DNA of 64,000 nucleotides, from assembly GCF_019402645.1 (NCBI RefSeq), contig NZ_VKKS01000001.1, forward strand, positions 1,240,970-1,304,969. The letters are read 5' to 3'. This DNA comes from Morganella morganii. GTDB taxonomy: Bacteria > Pseudomonadota > Gammaproteobacteria > Enterobacterales > Enterobacteriaceae. Below, piece after piece: positions 7,639-17,441 of this stretch (its first letter is position 1; the number at the start of each line of letters is the position of its first letter). The notes under the pieces were generated by a model. It was given only the letters and a program-made list of their open reading frames with translations, searched no databases and was not told the DNA's origin. The position numbers were made by a program, and so were the translations under genes.

Positions 7639-9186
7639 TTACGGCAGTGTGATCACACCATTTGCAGCCATCCATTCTGAAATTGGTACCAGCCATAATT
7701 CAACGCCGAAGAAACCGACCAGCGTCATCACAACGGTGTAAGGCAGGGCCATGATCACCATTTTTCCGTAAGAAAGCCGGATCAGCGGAGCCAGAGCGGA
7801 AGTCAGCAGGAACAGGAATGCGGCCTGACCGTTTGGTGTTGCCACTGACGGCAGGTTCGTCCCTGTATTGATAGCAACGGCCAGATATTCATACTGTGTA
7901 TAGGATACCAGCCCGGCCTTCATTGCCGTCATTGCTTCATTAATATATACCGTGCCGACAAAGACGTTATCGGATACCGCTGAGAGCAGGCCGTTGAACA
8001 GATAGAACAGTGACAGTTGCGAGGACGGGTCTGAACTGAGAACGAACTGGATAAACGGTGTAAATAATTTCTGGTCGACAATCACCGCGACAACAGAGAA
8101 GAACACGGTCAGCAGTGCGGTAAACGGCAGTGCTTCCTCAAATGCCTCACCCAGTGCATGCTCCTCGGTGACCCCGCAGAATGCGGTCGCCAGAATAATG
8201 ACGGACAAACCAATCAGCCCGACTTCGGCCAGATGAAAAGCCAGTGCGGTGATCAGCCAGATACCGATAATACCCTGAACAATCAGCTGCATTTTTTCCT
8301 GTTTGGTCCGGCGTACCGCGGATTTTTGTGCATTATCCTCGAGTACAGCCCTGACCCGTTCCGGCAGTTCTGCACCGTAACCAAACAGTTTAAATCGTTC
8401 CACCAGGTAACAGACCAGCAGGCCGCAGACAAACACCGGAATGGTCACCGGCGCCATACGCAGGAAAAAGTTAACGAAATCCCATCCGGCATGTTTGGCA
8501 ATAATCAGGTTCTGCGGCTCACCCACCATAGTCATCACGCCGCCCAGAGCGGTACCGATACCGGCATGCATCATCAGGCTGCGCAGGAAGGCGCGGAACT
8601 GATCCAGTGTCTGACGTTTTTCTGTGCTGTCGATAAATTCATCATCACTGAGTGTCACTGTTTCTTTGCCGGAGGAGGCGTACTGATGATAAATCGCGTA
8701 AAACCCGACAGACACACTGATCACCACAGCAATAACCGTCAGTGCATCCAGAAACGCGGATAAAAATGCGCTTGCCAGACAAAACGCAAGCGAAAGCGCG
8801 CGTTTGGAACGGATAGAAAGGAGCAGTTTGGTAAACAAAAACAGCAGCAGCTGCTTCATAAAGTAAATACCGGCAACCATAAAGATCAGCAGCAGGATAA
8901 CCTCAAGGTTATTCACAATTTCATGGCTGATTTGTGCCGGCGATGTCATTCCGATCAGTACCGCCTCAATTGCCAGCAGACCGCCGGGTTGCAGCGGATA
9001 GCACTTCAGCGCCATCGCGAGGGTAAAAATAAATTCAATGACCAGCAGCCAGCCGGCTGTAAAAGGGTCAATAAAGAAGTAAACAACCGGATTTACAATT
9101 AAAAAGAGAATAATAGCAAGCTTATACCAGTCAGGAGAGTGACCCATGAAGTTCTTCAGGAAGGCCTGCCGCATTGATATTTCCAT
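7639..9186 (-). CDS. nhaB: Na+/H+ antiporter NhaB, 515 aa
   Basis: This large polytopic membrane protein matches E. coli NhaB along its whole length, from [18 protein letters not shown] near the start to the C-terminal helices. NhaB extrudes Na+ in exchange for protons and supports growth in sodium at neutral and alkaline pH. I place the start at 9186 ([13 protein letters not shown]), which matches the E. coli N-terminus. The frame is open upstream to 9231 but that part does not match. The gene is divergent from fadR, the conserved arrangement in enterobacteria, so both promoters lie in the 242-bp spacer. Confidence 0.95.
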   Translation of the reverse strand: MEISMRQAFLKNFMGHSPDWYKLAIILFLIVNPVVYFFIDPFTAGWLLVIEFIFTLAMALKCYPLQPGGLLAIEAVLIGMTSPAQISHEIVNNLEVILLLIFMVAGIYFMKQLLLFLFTKLLLSIRSKRALSLAFCLASAFLSAFLDALTVIAVVISVSVGFYAIYHQYASSGKETVTLSDDEFIDSTEKRQTLDQFRAFLRSLMMHAGIGTALGGVMTMVGEPQNLIIAKHAGWDFVNFFLRMAPVTIPVFVCGLLVCYLVERFKLFGYGAELPERVRAVLEDNAQKSAVRRTKQEKMQLIVQGIIGIWLITALAFHLAEVGLIGLSVIILATAFCGVTEEHALGEAFEEALPFTALLTVFFSVVAVIVDQKLFTPFIQFVLSSDPSSQLSLFYLFNGLLSAVSDNVFVGTVYINEAMTAMKAGLVSYTQYEYLAVAINTGTNLPSVATPNGQAAFLFLLTSALAPLIRLSYGKMVIMALPYTVVMTLVGFFGVELWLVPISEWMAANGVITLP

Positions 9187-9428
9187 TATTGCTGTGTGTC
9201 CTCCGCAGGGGGATGAAAAGATGATCCGCATATATTTATAGTGCTTTATACTACGCCGGTATTCTGAATTTATTAAGAATTTAAATCAACTGATGGTCAC
9301 CGGCAGCACCATTATGATTTATGACCGGATTCACTCTTTCGAAAGCTGATTGCTATATCGCGGCGTCACATTCTGTTATCATCCGGATAATTGGAAGGTT
9401 AATTAATTTGCTTTGGACGAAGTCACCT

Positions 9429-10142
9429 ATGGTAATCAAGGCGCAGAGCCCTGCCGGGTTTGCAGAAGAATATATTATTGAAAGTATCTGGAATAACCGT
9501 TTCCCGCCGGGTTCCATTTTACCCGCAGAGCGCGAATTATCTGAACTGATTGGTGTGACCCGGACAACCCTGCGTGAAGTGTTACAACGCCTTGCCAGAG
9601 ATGGCTGGCTGACCATTCAGCACGGTAAGCCGACAAAAATTAACAATTTCTGGGAAACCTCCGGGCTGAATATCCTGGAAACGATCGCCCGGCTCGATCA
9701 CGAAAGCGCGCCGAAACTGATTGAGAACCTGCTGGCTGCACGGACTAACATTGCATCCATTTTTATCCGTACTGCGTTTCGCAATAATCCGGAAAAATCA
9801 CTGGAAATTCTCTGTCAGGAAAATGAACCGGATGATAATTCCGATGCGTTCAGCCTGTATGATTATGATGTGTTCCGCGGACTGGCGTTTGCTTCCGGGA
9901 ACCCGATTTACGGTCTGATCCTCAATGGTCTGAAAGGATTGTACACGCGGGTCGGCCGGTTCTATTTTGCGAGTCCGGAAGCACGCGGACTGGCACGGAA
10001 TTTTTATCAGCAACTGACCGGTCTGTGCCGTGAAAAAGCTTATGATAAGGTACTGGATTGTGTCCGTAACTACGGCAAAGAGAGCGGAACTATCTGGCAG
10101 ACGATGCAGAGCGGTATCGCACAGGATCTGAATCCGCAGTAA
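9429..10142 (+). CDS. fadR: fatty acid metabolism regulator FadR, 237 aa
   Basis: FadR is a GntR-family regulator that represses fatty-acid degradation genes and activates fabA/fabB. Long-chain acyl-CoA releases it from DNA. The winged-helix domain is at residues 10-73 ([37 protein letters not shown]) with a GKPTKINNF wing. The all-helical acyl-CoA domain follows. I place the start at ATG 9429 ([16 protein letters not shown]), which gives near the E. coli length of 239. The frame is open to 9321 without matching. The terminator after the gene lies in an IS remnant. Confidence 0.95.
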   Translation: MVIKAQSPAGFAEEYIIESIWNNRFPPGSILPAERELSELIGVTRTTLREVLQRLARDGWLTIQHGKPTKINNFWETSGLNILETIARLDHESAPKLIENLLAARTNIASIFIRTAFRNNPEKSLEILCQENEPDDNSDAFSLYDYDVFRGLAFASGNPIYGLILNGLKGLYTRVGRFYFASPEARGLARNFYQQLTGLCREKAYDKVLDCVRNYGKESGTIWQTMQSGIAQDLNPQ

Positions 10143-10182
10143 CATATTCCGGATAACAGAAAAACCGGCACAGTTGAAGTGA

Positions 10183-10220
10183 CCCCCGATAGCTGGACAT
10201 CCAATTATCGGGGGTTTTTT
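10183..10220 (+). terminator. hairpin with T-run after fadR, inside the IS remnant
   Basis: CCCCCGATA pairs perfectly with TATCGGGGG over a 14-base loop and is followed by TTTTTT. The stem's left arm is part of the IS terminal repeat, so the insertion end now probably serves as the fadR terminator. Confidence 0.75.
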
Positions 10221-10394
10221 GTGTCAAAATACAGCCGTACCCTAAAAATTATTATTGCTAAGCGATACTTGTCAGGGGAATCATCTCCGGTACTTTCAAC
10301 AAAATATTCGATAACATCCAGCCAAATCCGGTATTGGGCTCAGGTGACTGCTATTCATGGTGATAATGCCTTTCAGCCAACACTCGTCGGGTAA
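10221..10394 (+). pseudogene. truncated IS150-type OrfA transposase, 57 aa
   Basis: The frame reads as VSKYSRTLKIIIAKRYLSG followed by a helix-turn-helix (SPVLSTKYSITSSQIRYWAQVTAIHG). This is the N-terminal DNA-binding domain of IS3-family OrfA proteins, in which a K-Y-S/T...K...YLSG start and a W....HG end are typical. OrfA proteins of this group are about 170 aa, so two thirds are missing, and the DDE-type OrfB is absent. It cannot move by itself. Codons 1-50 are intact, which suggests a fairly recent deletion or a chance stop. Confidence 0.6.
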
Positions 10395-10826
10395 GATAGT
10401 GATGTTTTTGCGCTGATTTTTAATATTCATGGACATTACCGGAAAATATGCCGGAAGGCATAAAAAAAGAAGAAGGTATCTCTGATAAATAACCGCCATA
10501 ACGTAAATCTGCGGATTATTTTCTCAGTCTGGTGTCATCGGCAACAGAAACGGGAGTCCGGTTGCGTTTCACGATGAGTTCGCAGCGGTGCCTGCGACAG
10601 ATAGACAGCATACTATTTAACAAACGCTTATATTACAAGATAATAAAGCTGTTTTCGGATAAGAGGATAATTTAATTAATTATTTCAGTGGTTAAAAAAA
10701 ACACTGTTTTGTGACCGGCTGCAAAGAAACAGACTTAATATCACACGAGGGGATTCCGCTATGTTGGCAAAATGTTTCCGAAATATTATGCTGATGCTAA
10801 TGTAAAATAAACAAAAAGGCGGCAAC
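10395..10826. other. 432-bp spacer between the IS remnant and dadA
   Basis: No convincing full gene is present. The dadA promoter and leader must be here; AAAAAGGCGG directly precedes the dadA ATG. A short minus-strand frame (10516-10611) might be a decayed regulator end and is listed separately. The part after 10611 is AT-rich. Confidence 0.6.
10516..10611 (-). pseudogene. possible C-terminal remnant of a LacI-family regulator
   Basis: A 31-codon minus-strand frame contains RRHRCELIVKRNRTPVS. This resembles the PCELIVRDST-type end of many LacI/GalR regulators. There is no upstream remainder of the protein. The match is short and made by eye, so chance is quite possible. Confidence 0.2.
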
Positions 10827-12125
10827 ATGAACATTGTCATCCTGGGAAGTGGTGTTATCGGTGTCACAACAGCCTGGTATCTCGCGCAGAAAGGGCACAA
10901 TGTGACCGTCATTGACAGACAACCCGCAGCGGCGGAGGAGACCAGCTTCGGTAATGCCGGGCAAATCTCACCCGGTTATGCCACACCCTGGGGCGCACCG
11001 GGTATTCCGCTGAAGGCTGTGAAATGGATGTTTGAAAAACATTCCCCCCTGGCCATCAGGCCGGATGGTTCGCTGTTCCAGTTGCGCTGGATGTGGCAGA
11101 TGCTGCGTAATTGCGGTCCGGACTATTATGTAATGAATAAAAGCCGCATGGTGCGTATTGCGGAATACAGCCGTGACTGCCTGAAAGCACTGCGTGCAGA
11201 AACCGGATTGCAGTACGAGGGGCGTCAGGGTGGCACATTGCAACTGTTTCGCACGCAAAAACAGCTGGATAACGCCGCCAATGATATTGCTGTTCTGAAG
11301 CAGGAAGGGGTGCCGTACCGGTTGCTGAGTGCCCGTGAACTGCACGAGGCGGAACCGGCACTGGCCCATGCGGAACATAAACTGTCCGGTGGACTGCAAC
11401 TGCCGAATGATGAAACCGGGGACTGCAACCTCTTTACCAAACGGCTGGCGGATATGGCGCAGCAGGCCGGAGTGAAGTTCCGTTTCGGCGTAAATATTCA
11501 CCGTCTGCAATTCAGCGGTGATCGCGTCAGCGGGGTGATTTGTGATGAGGAAGTGATCACCGGCGATCAGTATGTGGTGGCGCTGGCGTCATACTCCACA
11601 AAATTACTGCACGGACATATCGCCATCCCGGTGTATCCGCTGAAAGGCTATTCCCTGACCATGCCGATCATTGACGAAAGCCGTGCCCCGGTATCTACAG
11701 TACTGGATGAAACCTATAAAATCGCAGTGACCCGTTTTGATCAGCGTATTCGTGTCGGGGGTATGGCGGAAGTGGCCGGCTTTAATCTTGATATTGTCAG
11801 ACGGCGCTGTGAGACACTGAAGATGGTGGTGCAGGATCTCTATGGCGGCGGCGGGGATATCGGCAAAGCAACCTTCTGGACAGGTCTGCGCCCGATGACA
11901 CCGGACGGTACGCCGATTGTCGGCCCGACCGCGTACAGTAATCTGTTCCTTAATACCGGTCACGGTACCCTTGGCTGGACAATGGCCTGCGGCAGCGGGC
12001 AGTTGCTCGCCGATATAATGTCCGGTGACAAACCGGCTATCCGTGCGGATGATCTCGCGGTTTCCCGTTATCTCAACGGATTTAAGACCCGGCTGGTTAT
12101 CCCGCAGCAGTTACATACCGCATAA
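10827..12125 (+). CDS. dadA: D-amino acid dehydrogenase small subunit DadA, 432 aa
   Basis: DadA is the membrane-associated FAD enzyme that oxidatively deaminates D-alanine and other D-amino acids to 2-oxo acids, passing electrons to the respiratory chain. The N-terminal FAD-binding fold is clear ([19 protein letters not shown]), followed by the family motif [22 protein letters not shown]. The C-terminal FAD contact is [16 protein letters not shown]...[16 protein letters not shown]. Length equals that of E. coli DadA. It is followed after 26 bases by dadX, which supplies D-alanine from L-alanine, so the pair is a catabolic operon (Lrp- and CRP-controlled in E. coli). Confidence 0.96.
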   Translation: MNIVILGSGVIGVTTAWYLAQKGHNVTVIDRQPAAAEETSFGNAGQISPGYATPWGAPGIPLKAVKWMFEKHSPLAIRPDGSLFQLRWMWQMLRNCGPDYYVMNKSRMVRIAEYSRDCLKALRAETGLQYEGRQGGTLQLFRTQKQLDNAANDIAVLKQEGVPYRLLSARELHEAEPALAHAEHKLSGGLQLPNDETGDCNLFTKRLADMAQQAGVKFRFGVNIHRLQFSGDRVSGVICDEEVITGDQYVVALASYSTKLLHGHIAIPVYPLKGYSLTMPIIDESRAPVSTVLDETYKIAVTRFDQRIRVGGMAEVAGFNLDIVRRRCETLKMVVQDLYGGGGDIGKATFWTGLRPMTPDGTPIVGPTAYSNLFLNTGHGTLGWTMACGSGQLLADIMSGDKPAIRADDLAVSRYLNGFKTRLVIPQQLHTA

Positions 12126-12151
12126 ATAAAATAATAAGGAATGGTGATGTT

Positions 12152-13222
12152 ATGCCTCGTCCGATACAGGCCGTGATTGACAGTGAGGCTGTCCGTAATA
12201 ATCTGGCCCTGGTAAAAGAGCGGGTCAGCCCGTCCCGTGTCTGGGCAGTCGTGAAAGCGGATGCATACGGACATGGTATTGAGCGGATTTTCCCGGCACT
12301 GGCGCAGGCGGAGGGCATTGCGCTGCTGGATTTCAGCGAGGCGGTGAAAGTCCGGCAGCTGGGCTGGCAAAAGCCTGTTTTGCTGCTGGAAGGTTTTTTT
12401 CAGCCGCAGGATCTGTCACTGATTGATCATCTGCAGTTATCAGTGTCCGTACATAGTGAGTGGCAGATTAAAGCCATAGAGGAAGCATCATTTATTCATT
12501 CGCTGAATGTGTATTTGAAACTGAACAGCGGTATGAACCGGCTGGGCTTTTCACCGGCGGCCTATCTGAATGCACTCCGGCGCCTGAAAGCATTGCCGCA
12601 GGTCGGCAGTATCACCCTGATGAGCCATTTTGCGGATGCGGATTTAACAGCCGGTATTCATAAGCAGATGTCCCGCATTGCGCTGTTCAGCTCACTCAAC
12701 TTACCACAATGCCTGGCAAATTCCGCTGCTGCCTTGTGGGAGCCGGAAGCCCGTGCGGATGAAGTGCGCTGCGGCATTCTTCTTTATGGCGCTTCTCCCG
12801 GCGGTAACAGTACGGATATCGCTGAGTTCGGCCTGAAACCGGCGATGACACTGCGTAGTGAAATCATTGCTGTTCACGACATCGAGGCCGGTGAAACTGT
12901 GGGTTACGGCAGCCGCTTTACCGCGCAGGAACCTATGCGTATTGCCACCATTGCCTGTGGTTATGCGGATGGTTATCCGCGCCATGCACCGGATGGTACC
13001 CCGGTCTGGATTGCCGGTCAGCGCTGTCCGCTGGCCGGACGGATCTCCATGGATATGCTGACGGCAGATATCACACACTGCCCGGAGGCGGATATCGGTA
13101 CGCCTGTTGAATTATGGGGCGCTGACCTTCCGGTGGATGATGTCGCGCGATATGCCGGAACTATCGGCCATGAGTTGCTGACGGCACTGGCACGGAGGGT
13201 GCCGGTGATAACTACCGGGTGA
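12152..13222 (+). CDS. dadX: catabolic alanine racemase DadX, 356 aa
   Basis: DadX is a pyridoxal-phosphate fold-type III racemase converting L- to D-alanine for DadA. The PLP lysine lies in WAVVKADAYGHG (about Lys34), and the second catalytic base Tyr lies in TVGYGSRF (about residue 253). The C-terminal beta domain includes ISMDMLTADI. The length matches the family. ATAAGGAATGG lies upstream of the ATG. Its position 26 bases after dadA assigns it as dadX and not the biosynthetic alr. Confidence 0.95.
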   Translation: MPRPIQAVIDSEAVRNNLALVKERVSPSRVWAVVKADAYGHGIERIFPALAQAEGIALLDFSEAVKVRQLGWQKPVLLLEGFFQPQDLSLIDHLQLSVSVHSEWQIKAIEEASFIHSLNVYLKLNSGMNRLGFSPAAYLNALRRLKALPQVGSITLMSHFADADLTAGIHKQMSRIALFSSLNLPQCLANSAAALWEPEARADEVRCGILLYGASPGGNSTDIAEFGLKPAMTLRSEIIAVHDIEAGETVGYGSRFTAQEPMRIATIACGYADGYPRHAPDGTPVWIAGQRCPLAGRISMDMLTADITHCPEADIGTPVELWGADLPVDDVARYAGTIGHELLTALARRVPVITTG

Positions 13223-13318
13223 TTACGTGCTGTTCCGGCTGTTTTTATGATCCTGATAAATACCCGGTCACCCGGAGCGCAGTAAACTGTGGCGGTTGAA
13301 ATCAAGCAGGGGTGTCTT

Positions 13319-15613
13319 ATGCAGGCGGGTGTGGAAATCCGGGTTAAGGGAAAAGTCCAGGGGGTCGGGTTTCGTCCGGCTGTCTGGCAGATAGCACATC
13401 AGATGGGATTGTGCGGGGATGTCAGTAATGATAGTGAAGGGGTGCTTATCCACCTTCCGGCAGATGCGGATATTGCCGGTTTTATCCGTCAGTTACAGGC
13501 ACAGTGTCCGCCGCTGGCGCGAATCGATCATATCGGACAGCAGCATTATACCTTTGAACAGTGTCCGGCGGCGTTTATGATCACGTCCAGCGGACAGGGT
13601 GAAATGGACACAGAGATTATCCCGGATGCGGCCACCTGTGATGTCTGCCTCCGTGAATTATTTGATCCGGATAACCGCCGTTACCGCTATCCCTTTATTA
13701 ACTGCACGCATTGCGGACCCCGTTTCACTATTATCCGCGGGATGCCGTATGATCGCCCGAACACCGCCATGTCGGTTTTTCCGTTTTGTCCGGTGTGTCA
13801 GCACGAATACCGCGACCCGGCAGATCGCCGGTTTCATGCCCAACCCAATGCCTGTCCGGATTGCGGTCCGCATATCTGGCTGACTGACCCGCAGCAGCAG
13901 ATTACTGCCCGTTTTGATGATGCATTATCAGCCGCTGTCCGCTTACTGAAGGACGGAAAAATTCTGGCGATGCAGGGGCCGGGCGGTTTTCATCTGGTGG
14001 CGGATGCTCAAAACAGTGATGCGGTGACTGCATTGAGAGCGCGCAAACACCGGCCCGCCAAGCCGTTTGCGGTGATGATCCCGTCTGTTGACTGGCTGGC
14101 GGGATGCTCAGAACATGAGCCGGATCCCGGCCTGATAACCCTGCTGAAAAGCCCGGCAGCACCGATTGTGCTGACAGATGAACCGGGTGTGTCTGCCGCA
14201 TTATCTCCCCTTGTCGCGCCGGGATTGTGTGAAACCGGAATTATGCTGCCGTCCAATCCGTTACAGCACCTGTTATTGCATGATATTCAGCGTCCGCTGA
14301 TTATGACGTCCGGGAATGCATCGGGCCATACACCGGCATTGGATCACGCAACGGCTTTTGAGCAGCTCGGTACTATTGCCGATGCTTTTCTGCTGCATAA
14401 CCGCGAAATCATTCAGCGGGCGGATGATTCTCTTGTCCGCTATCAGTCCGGAGATATTCAGGTGCTGCGACGTGCACGCGGATATGTGCCGGATGCTATT
14501 GATGTCAGTGCGGTGACAGACAAAAATCTGCCGGCGGTTATGGCGCTGGGCGGCGATCTGAAAAATACCTTTTGTCTGCTGCATCATCAGCAACTGATTA
14601 CCGGGCCGCATCTCGGGGATTTGGCGGATCTCTCTGTGCAGGGGCAGCTTGAAGTATCTCTGAAATTGTTTGAGGAGATTTATCAGATGCAGCCGCAGGC
14701 TATTGCCGGGGATGCCCATCCGGGCTATATCAGCCATCAGATGGGCGTTGCAATGGCACAGGCGCGTCAGGTACCGTTTATTCCTGTTTACCATCATCAC
14801 GCCCATATTGCGGCCTGCCTGGCAGAACACGGCTGGCGCCGGGAAGACGGCGCAGTAACCGGGATTGCGCTGGATGGACTGGGATACGGCGAGGATAATA
14901 CATTATGGGGCGGTGAAATACTGACGGGGGATTACCGGCAGATGATCCGCACCGGCGGGTTACCGGCCGTCAGTCTGCCCGGTGGCGATAAAGCTGCTGT
15001 ACAGCCGTGGCGTAACCTGCTGGCGCATCTGCATCATGCAGGGATGTGGCCGTCTTCACCACTGGCAGGCCGGCTTGCCGGGAAGAATACATCATTGCTG
15101 ATCAAAGCTATTGAGCAGGATATCAACGCACCGAAAGCCTCATCCTGCGGCCGCTTGTTTGACGCCGTCGCTTGTGCGCTCGGATTGACGGCTGACCAGA
15201 TTAGCTGGGAAGGGGAAGCTGCCTGTGCGCTGGAGGCTTGTGCGTTACAGTGTCATAAAAAGAGAGCGCTCATCACCGGTGAAATACTGCCGCTGACTGC
15301 GGATAACATCATTGATTTACGTCCGCTCTGGCGGATGCTGGCAGATGAAGCACTCACTGTGCCGGAAAAAGCATTCCGTTTCCATGTGCTGCTGGGGAAT
15401 ACCTTTGCCGCACTGGCGGATGATACGGCAACCCGGCGGAAAACGGATACTGTCGTGCTTTCCGGCGGAGTATTTAATAACCGTTTGCTGCGTCGTTTCA
15501 TTAAGACCGGATTAAGTCACAGACAGGTACTGGAACCCCGGCAACTGCCGTGCGGTGACGGCGGAATAGCGGCAGGACAGGCGTTGATCGCGGCAATAGC
15601 ATTACTTAACTGA
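13319..15613 (+). CDS. hypF: hydrogenase maturation carbamoyltransferase HypF, 764 aa
   Basis: HypF makes the thiocarbamate on HypE that becomes the cyanide ligands of [NiFe]-hydrogenase. Domains in order are as follows. The acylphosphatase domain (about 1-90) has VKGKVQGVGFRP. Two zinc-finger pairs lie at about 100-175 (CDVCLREL, CTHCGPRF, CPVCQHEY, CPDCGPH). A YrdC-like ATP/carbamoyl-adenylate domain follows (ILAMQGPGGFHLVADA). The C-terminal Kae1-like domain has VYHHHAHIAACLAEHG and LSGGVFNNRLL. I place the start at 13319 because AGGGG precedes it; a GTG at 13289 would add ten residues. No other hyp gene is nearby, so the hydrogenase loci must be elsewhere. Confidence 0.95.
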   Translation: MQAGVEIRVKGKVQGVGFRPAVWQIAHQMGLCGDVSNDSEGVLIHLPADADIAGFIRQLQAQCPPLARIDHIGQQHYTFEQCPAAFMITSSGQGEMDTEIIPDAATCDVCLRELFDPDNRRYRYPFINCTHCGPRFTIIRGMPYDRPNTAMSVFPFCPVCQHEYRDPADRRFHAQPNACPDCGPHIWLTDPQQQITARFDDALSAAVRLLKDGKILAMQGPGGFHLVADAQNSDAVTALRARKHRPAKPFAVMIPSVDWLAGCSEHEPDPGLITLLKSPAAPIVLTDEPGVSAALSPLVAPGLCETGIMLPSNPLQHLLLHDIQRPLIMTSGNASGHTPALDHATAFEQLGTIADAFLLHNREIIQRADDSLVRYQSGDIQVLRRARGYVPDAIDVSAVTDKNLPAVMALGGDLKNTFCLLHHQQLITGPHLGDLADLSVQGQLEVSLKLFEEIYQMQPQAIAGDAHPGYISHQMGVAMAQARQVPFIPVYHHHAHIAACLAEHGWRREDGAVTGIALDGLGYGEDNTLWGGEILTGDYRQMIRTGGLPAVSLPGGDKAAVQPWRNLLAHLHHAGMWPSSPLAGRLAGKNTSLLIKAIEQDINAPKASSCGRLFDAVACALGLTADQISWEGEAACALEACALQCHKKRALITGEILPLTADNIIDLRPLWRMLADEALTVPEKAFRFHVLLGNTFAALADDTATRRKTDTVVLSGGVFNNRLLRRFIKTGLSHRQVLEPRQLPCGDGGIAAGQALIAAIALLN

Positions 15614-15746
15614 AACCGGCGGCACAATTTGGTACAGTAAATATTTGTAATTTTTATCATCGCTGAATTATCATTCACCGTAATATACTCGCCCCGCGAA
15701 TATTTATTGTGGTGATTTGCACATGAATTTAACTCAGGAAATGATA

Positions 15747-16505
15747 ATGCATAAGAAATTAACCGGCCTGCTCAGTCTCGGAATGTTAACTGTCATGTCA
15801 GCCTCTGCTTTTGCAGACGACGGGAAATGGTCTGTCGGTGCTTCCATACTGTATCAGGAACAGGCATACCGCGGCACAAAGACGTCTGATAAATTTATGC
15901 CGGTTCCGATGGTTAACTATGAGGGTAAAAACTTTTATTTTCATACATTAGCTGCCGGTTATTATCTGTGGAATGACAAAAAAGATCAGCTGTCTGTTGA
16001 CCTGTTCTACTATCCGCAGGCATACCGCGCCAAGGATAATAAAGATTCCCGTATGCGCAAGCTTGATAACCGCCGCGATACCGCAATGGCCGGACTGAGC
16101 TACCGTCACCATGAAGAGTGGGGAACGATGCGTACTAATTTCTCAGGGGATATCCTGGGTAAAAGTGACGGGATGCGTTTTGATGCCGCTTACCTCTACG
16201 GGTTCGAAGGTGACAAATGGTCTCTCCAGCCGGGTGTTGGTGTGGTCTGGTCAAGTGAAAAGCAGAACCGTTATGAATACGGGATCACTGCCGCTGAATC
16301 CCGCCGCAGTGGCCTGGATGAATATCGTCCGGGCAGCAGCTGGACACCGTATGTCGAGCTGACCGGTCACTATCAGTTTGATGAAAACTGGTCTGCTTTT
16401 GCCATGGGCCGTATCGACCTGTTAGCAAGTGAAGCCAAAGACAGCCCGATGGTGGATAAAAAATACACCTCTATCCTGTGGACCGGCGTTACTTATACTT
16501 TCTGA
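15747..16505 (+). CDS. MipA/OmpV family outer-membrane protein, 252 aa
   Basis: A signal peptide (MHKKLTGLLSLGMLTVMSASAFA) precedes a beta-barrel pattern that opens WSVGASILYQEQAYRG and ends in an aromatic strand, SILWTGVTYTF, with the terminal Phe needed for outer-membrane insertion. This is the MipA/OmpV family, described as MltA-interacting scaffolding protein or as a porin-like antigen. In E. coli MipA links MltA and PBP1b. I place the start at ATG 15747 because CAGGAA is correctly spaced; earlier in-frame starts at 15717, 15723 and 15741 only extend the n-region. A terminator follows. Confidence 0.85.
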   Translation: MHKKLTGLLSLGMLTVMSASAFADDGKWSVGASILYQEQAYRGTKTSDKFMPVPMVNYEGKNFYFHTLAAGYYLWNDKKDQLSVDLFYYPQAYRAKDNKDSRMRKLDNRRDTAMAGLSYRHHEEWGTMRTNFSGDILGKSDGMRFDAAYLYGFEGDKWSLQPGVGVVWSSEKQNRYEYGITAAESRRSGLDEYRPGSSWTPYVELTGHYQFDENWSAFAMGRIDLLASEAKDSPMVDKKYTSILWTGVTYTF

Positions 16506-16528
16506 TAATTCAGTGGTATAACAGAACT

Positions 16529-16559
16529 GCACCCGACCTGTGTCCGGTGCGGTTTTTTT
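16529..16559 (+). terminator. intrinsic terminator of the mipA-like gene
   Basis: GCACCCGAC pairs with GTCCGGTGC (one mismatch) over a 4-base loop, followed by GG and seven T. It starts 24 bases after the stop. The only ATG in frame for the next gene begins at the end of its T-run. Confidence 0.75.
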
Positions 16560-17192
16560 ATGGCTGATAGCCATACCGGAGGTTTCCCTTGGGCAGCGTA
16601 TTGCGTTATTTTCTGGTACTGCTTTAGTTTCTTTGTTCCCGCAGTGTATGCATGGCAGCCGCAGCAGGGTGATATCATTTTCCATACCCCGCGCTCTTCC
16701 CGGAGCCTTGCCATACAAAAAGCAACCTGGTCGGTATACAGCCATATGGGGATTATTCTGCTGCGTGACGGAAAGCCGTATGTGTATGAAGCGGCAAAGA
16801 CAGTCCGCTTTATGCCGCTGACACAGCGGATCGCACTCGGTACCGGCAGCCACTATGTGGTGAAACGCCTGCGGGCACCACTGAATGCATCACAACAACA
16901 GGTATTATACCGCGGGGCACTCCATTATCAGTCGCGGCTTTATGACCTGACGTTTTCATGGGATGATGAGCGGATTTATTATTCTGAACTGGTCTGGAAA
17001 ATCTATAAAAATGCGCTGAACACAGAGGTCGGACAGTTACAGGAATTGCAGGCGTTTGATTTATCCTCACCGGAAGTGCAGGTGAAAATGAAGGAACGGT
17101 ACGGAAAGCGTATCCCGCTTAATGAAATTGTGATTTCGCCGGAGGCAATGTTTGATTCACCGTTGCCGGTAACGGTATATGAAAGCCGGTAA
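16560..17192 (+). pseudogene. YiiX-like (permuted NlpC/P60) protein with altered catalytic residue and doubtful start
   Basis: From residue 32 (WQPQQGDIIFH) to the end the protein aligns by eye with E. coli YiiX, a periplasmic permuted NlpC/P60 fold. His62 (VYSHMG) and the Glu of YVYEAA are kept. The expected catalytic Cys of the CSE-V-W motif is Tyr141 (YYSELVW, codon TAT at 16980). The start is also odd. In this frame the only ATG (16560) lies in the previous terminator without a ribosome-binding site. By contrast GGAGGT at 16579-16584 is ideally placed for TTG 16589 in another frame, which encodes a good signal-peptide start (MGSVLRYFLVLL) and stops at TAG 16625. One frame shift near 16600-16625 would join it to FFVPAVYA-W. 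It is either a decaying gene or a sequencing error plus a pseudoenzyme. Confidence 0.6.
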
Positions 17193-17210
17193 CTATTCAC
17201 CGGCTTTATA
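17184..17210 (+). terminator. hairpin at the end of the YiiX-like gene
   Basis: AGCCGGT pairs with ACCGGCT over an 8-base loop, followed by TTATAT. The stop codon overlaps the left arm. Confidence 0.55.
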
Positions 17211-17214
17211 TGTC

Positions 17215-17428
17215 CCTGAACAGCCAGTCAGCCGATTTTCGGGTTCAGACGGATACGGACTGAGAGGTGCGAGGGTTTATCACCCTGTGGTGCCATAGGG
17301 CGGTTAATCCGCGCACTTTCGATACACACCATAGTTTTATAGCCGTCATCGGGCATATCCGCCATTGATGCGGATAATGCTGCACCGGGGTTCCGGGACA
17401 CCACATCGCTGTGATGGAAATGCATCAC
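17215..17428 (-). repeat. tandem duplicate of the yeaD 3' end (copy without gene)
   Basis: These 214 bases repeat positions 17442-17655, the last 200 bases of yeaD plus its stop region, at an offset of 227 bases. I count five mismatches. The copy still encodes the last 66 residues of YeaD in an open frame (17228-17428) but with Cys to Ser, Trp to Arg and Val to Ile changes. No promoter or ribosome-binding site is evident, so it is an untranslated or readthrough relic. Confidence 0.92.
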
Positions 17429-17441
17429 TGTCCTTTTTATT

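Larger units (their letters stand above)
10175..10394 (+). mobile_element. IS3-family (IS150-like) left-end remnant
   Basis: Position 10175 begins TGAAGTGACCCCCGATAGCT and continues GGACA, the style of IS150-group terminal repeats (TG...GACCCC...TTGGACA). Forty-odd bases later a GTG at 10221 opens the start of an OrfA transposase helix-turn-helix. The coding part breaks off after 57 codons at 10394. No right inverted repeat, OrfB or target duplication is visible in the next 430 bases, so only the left end has survived. Confidence 0.6.

Noticed and set aside
10296-10499. 67-aa minus-strand frame after the IS remnant
   Set aside because: No ribosome-binding site or recognisable domain, and it partly overlaps the IS remnant; taken as chance.
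12701-13078. Long antisense frames inside dadX, hypF, adhE, ansA, sppA and other genes
   Set aside because: They lie opposite well-identified genes, have composition dictated by the real frame and show no domains or ribosome-binding sites.
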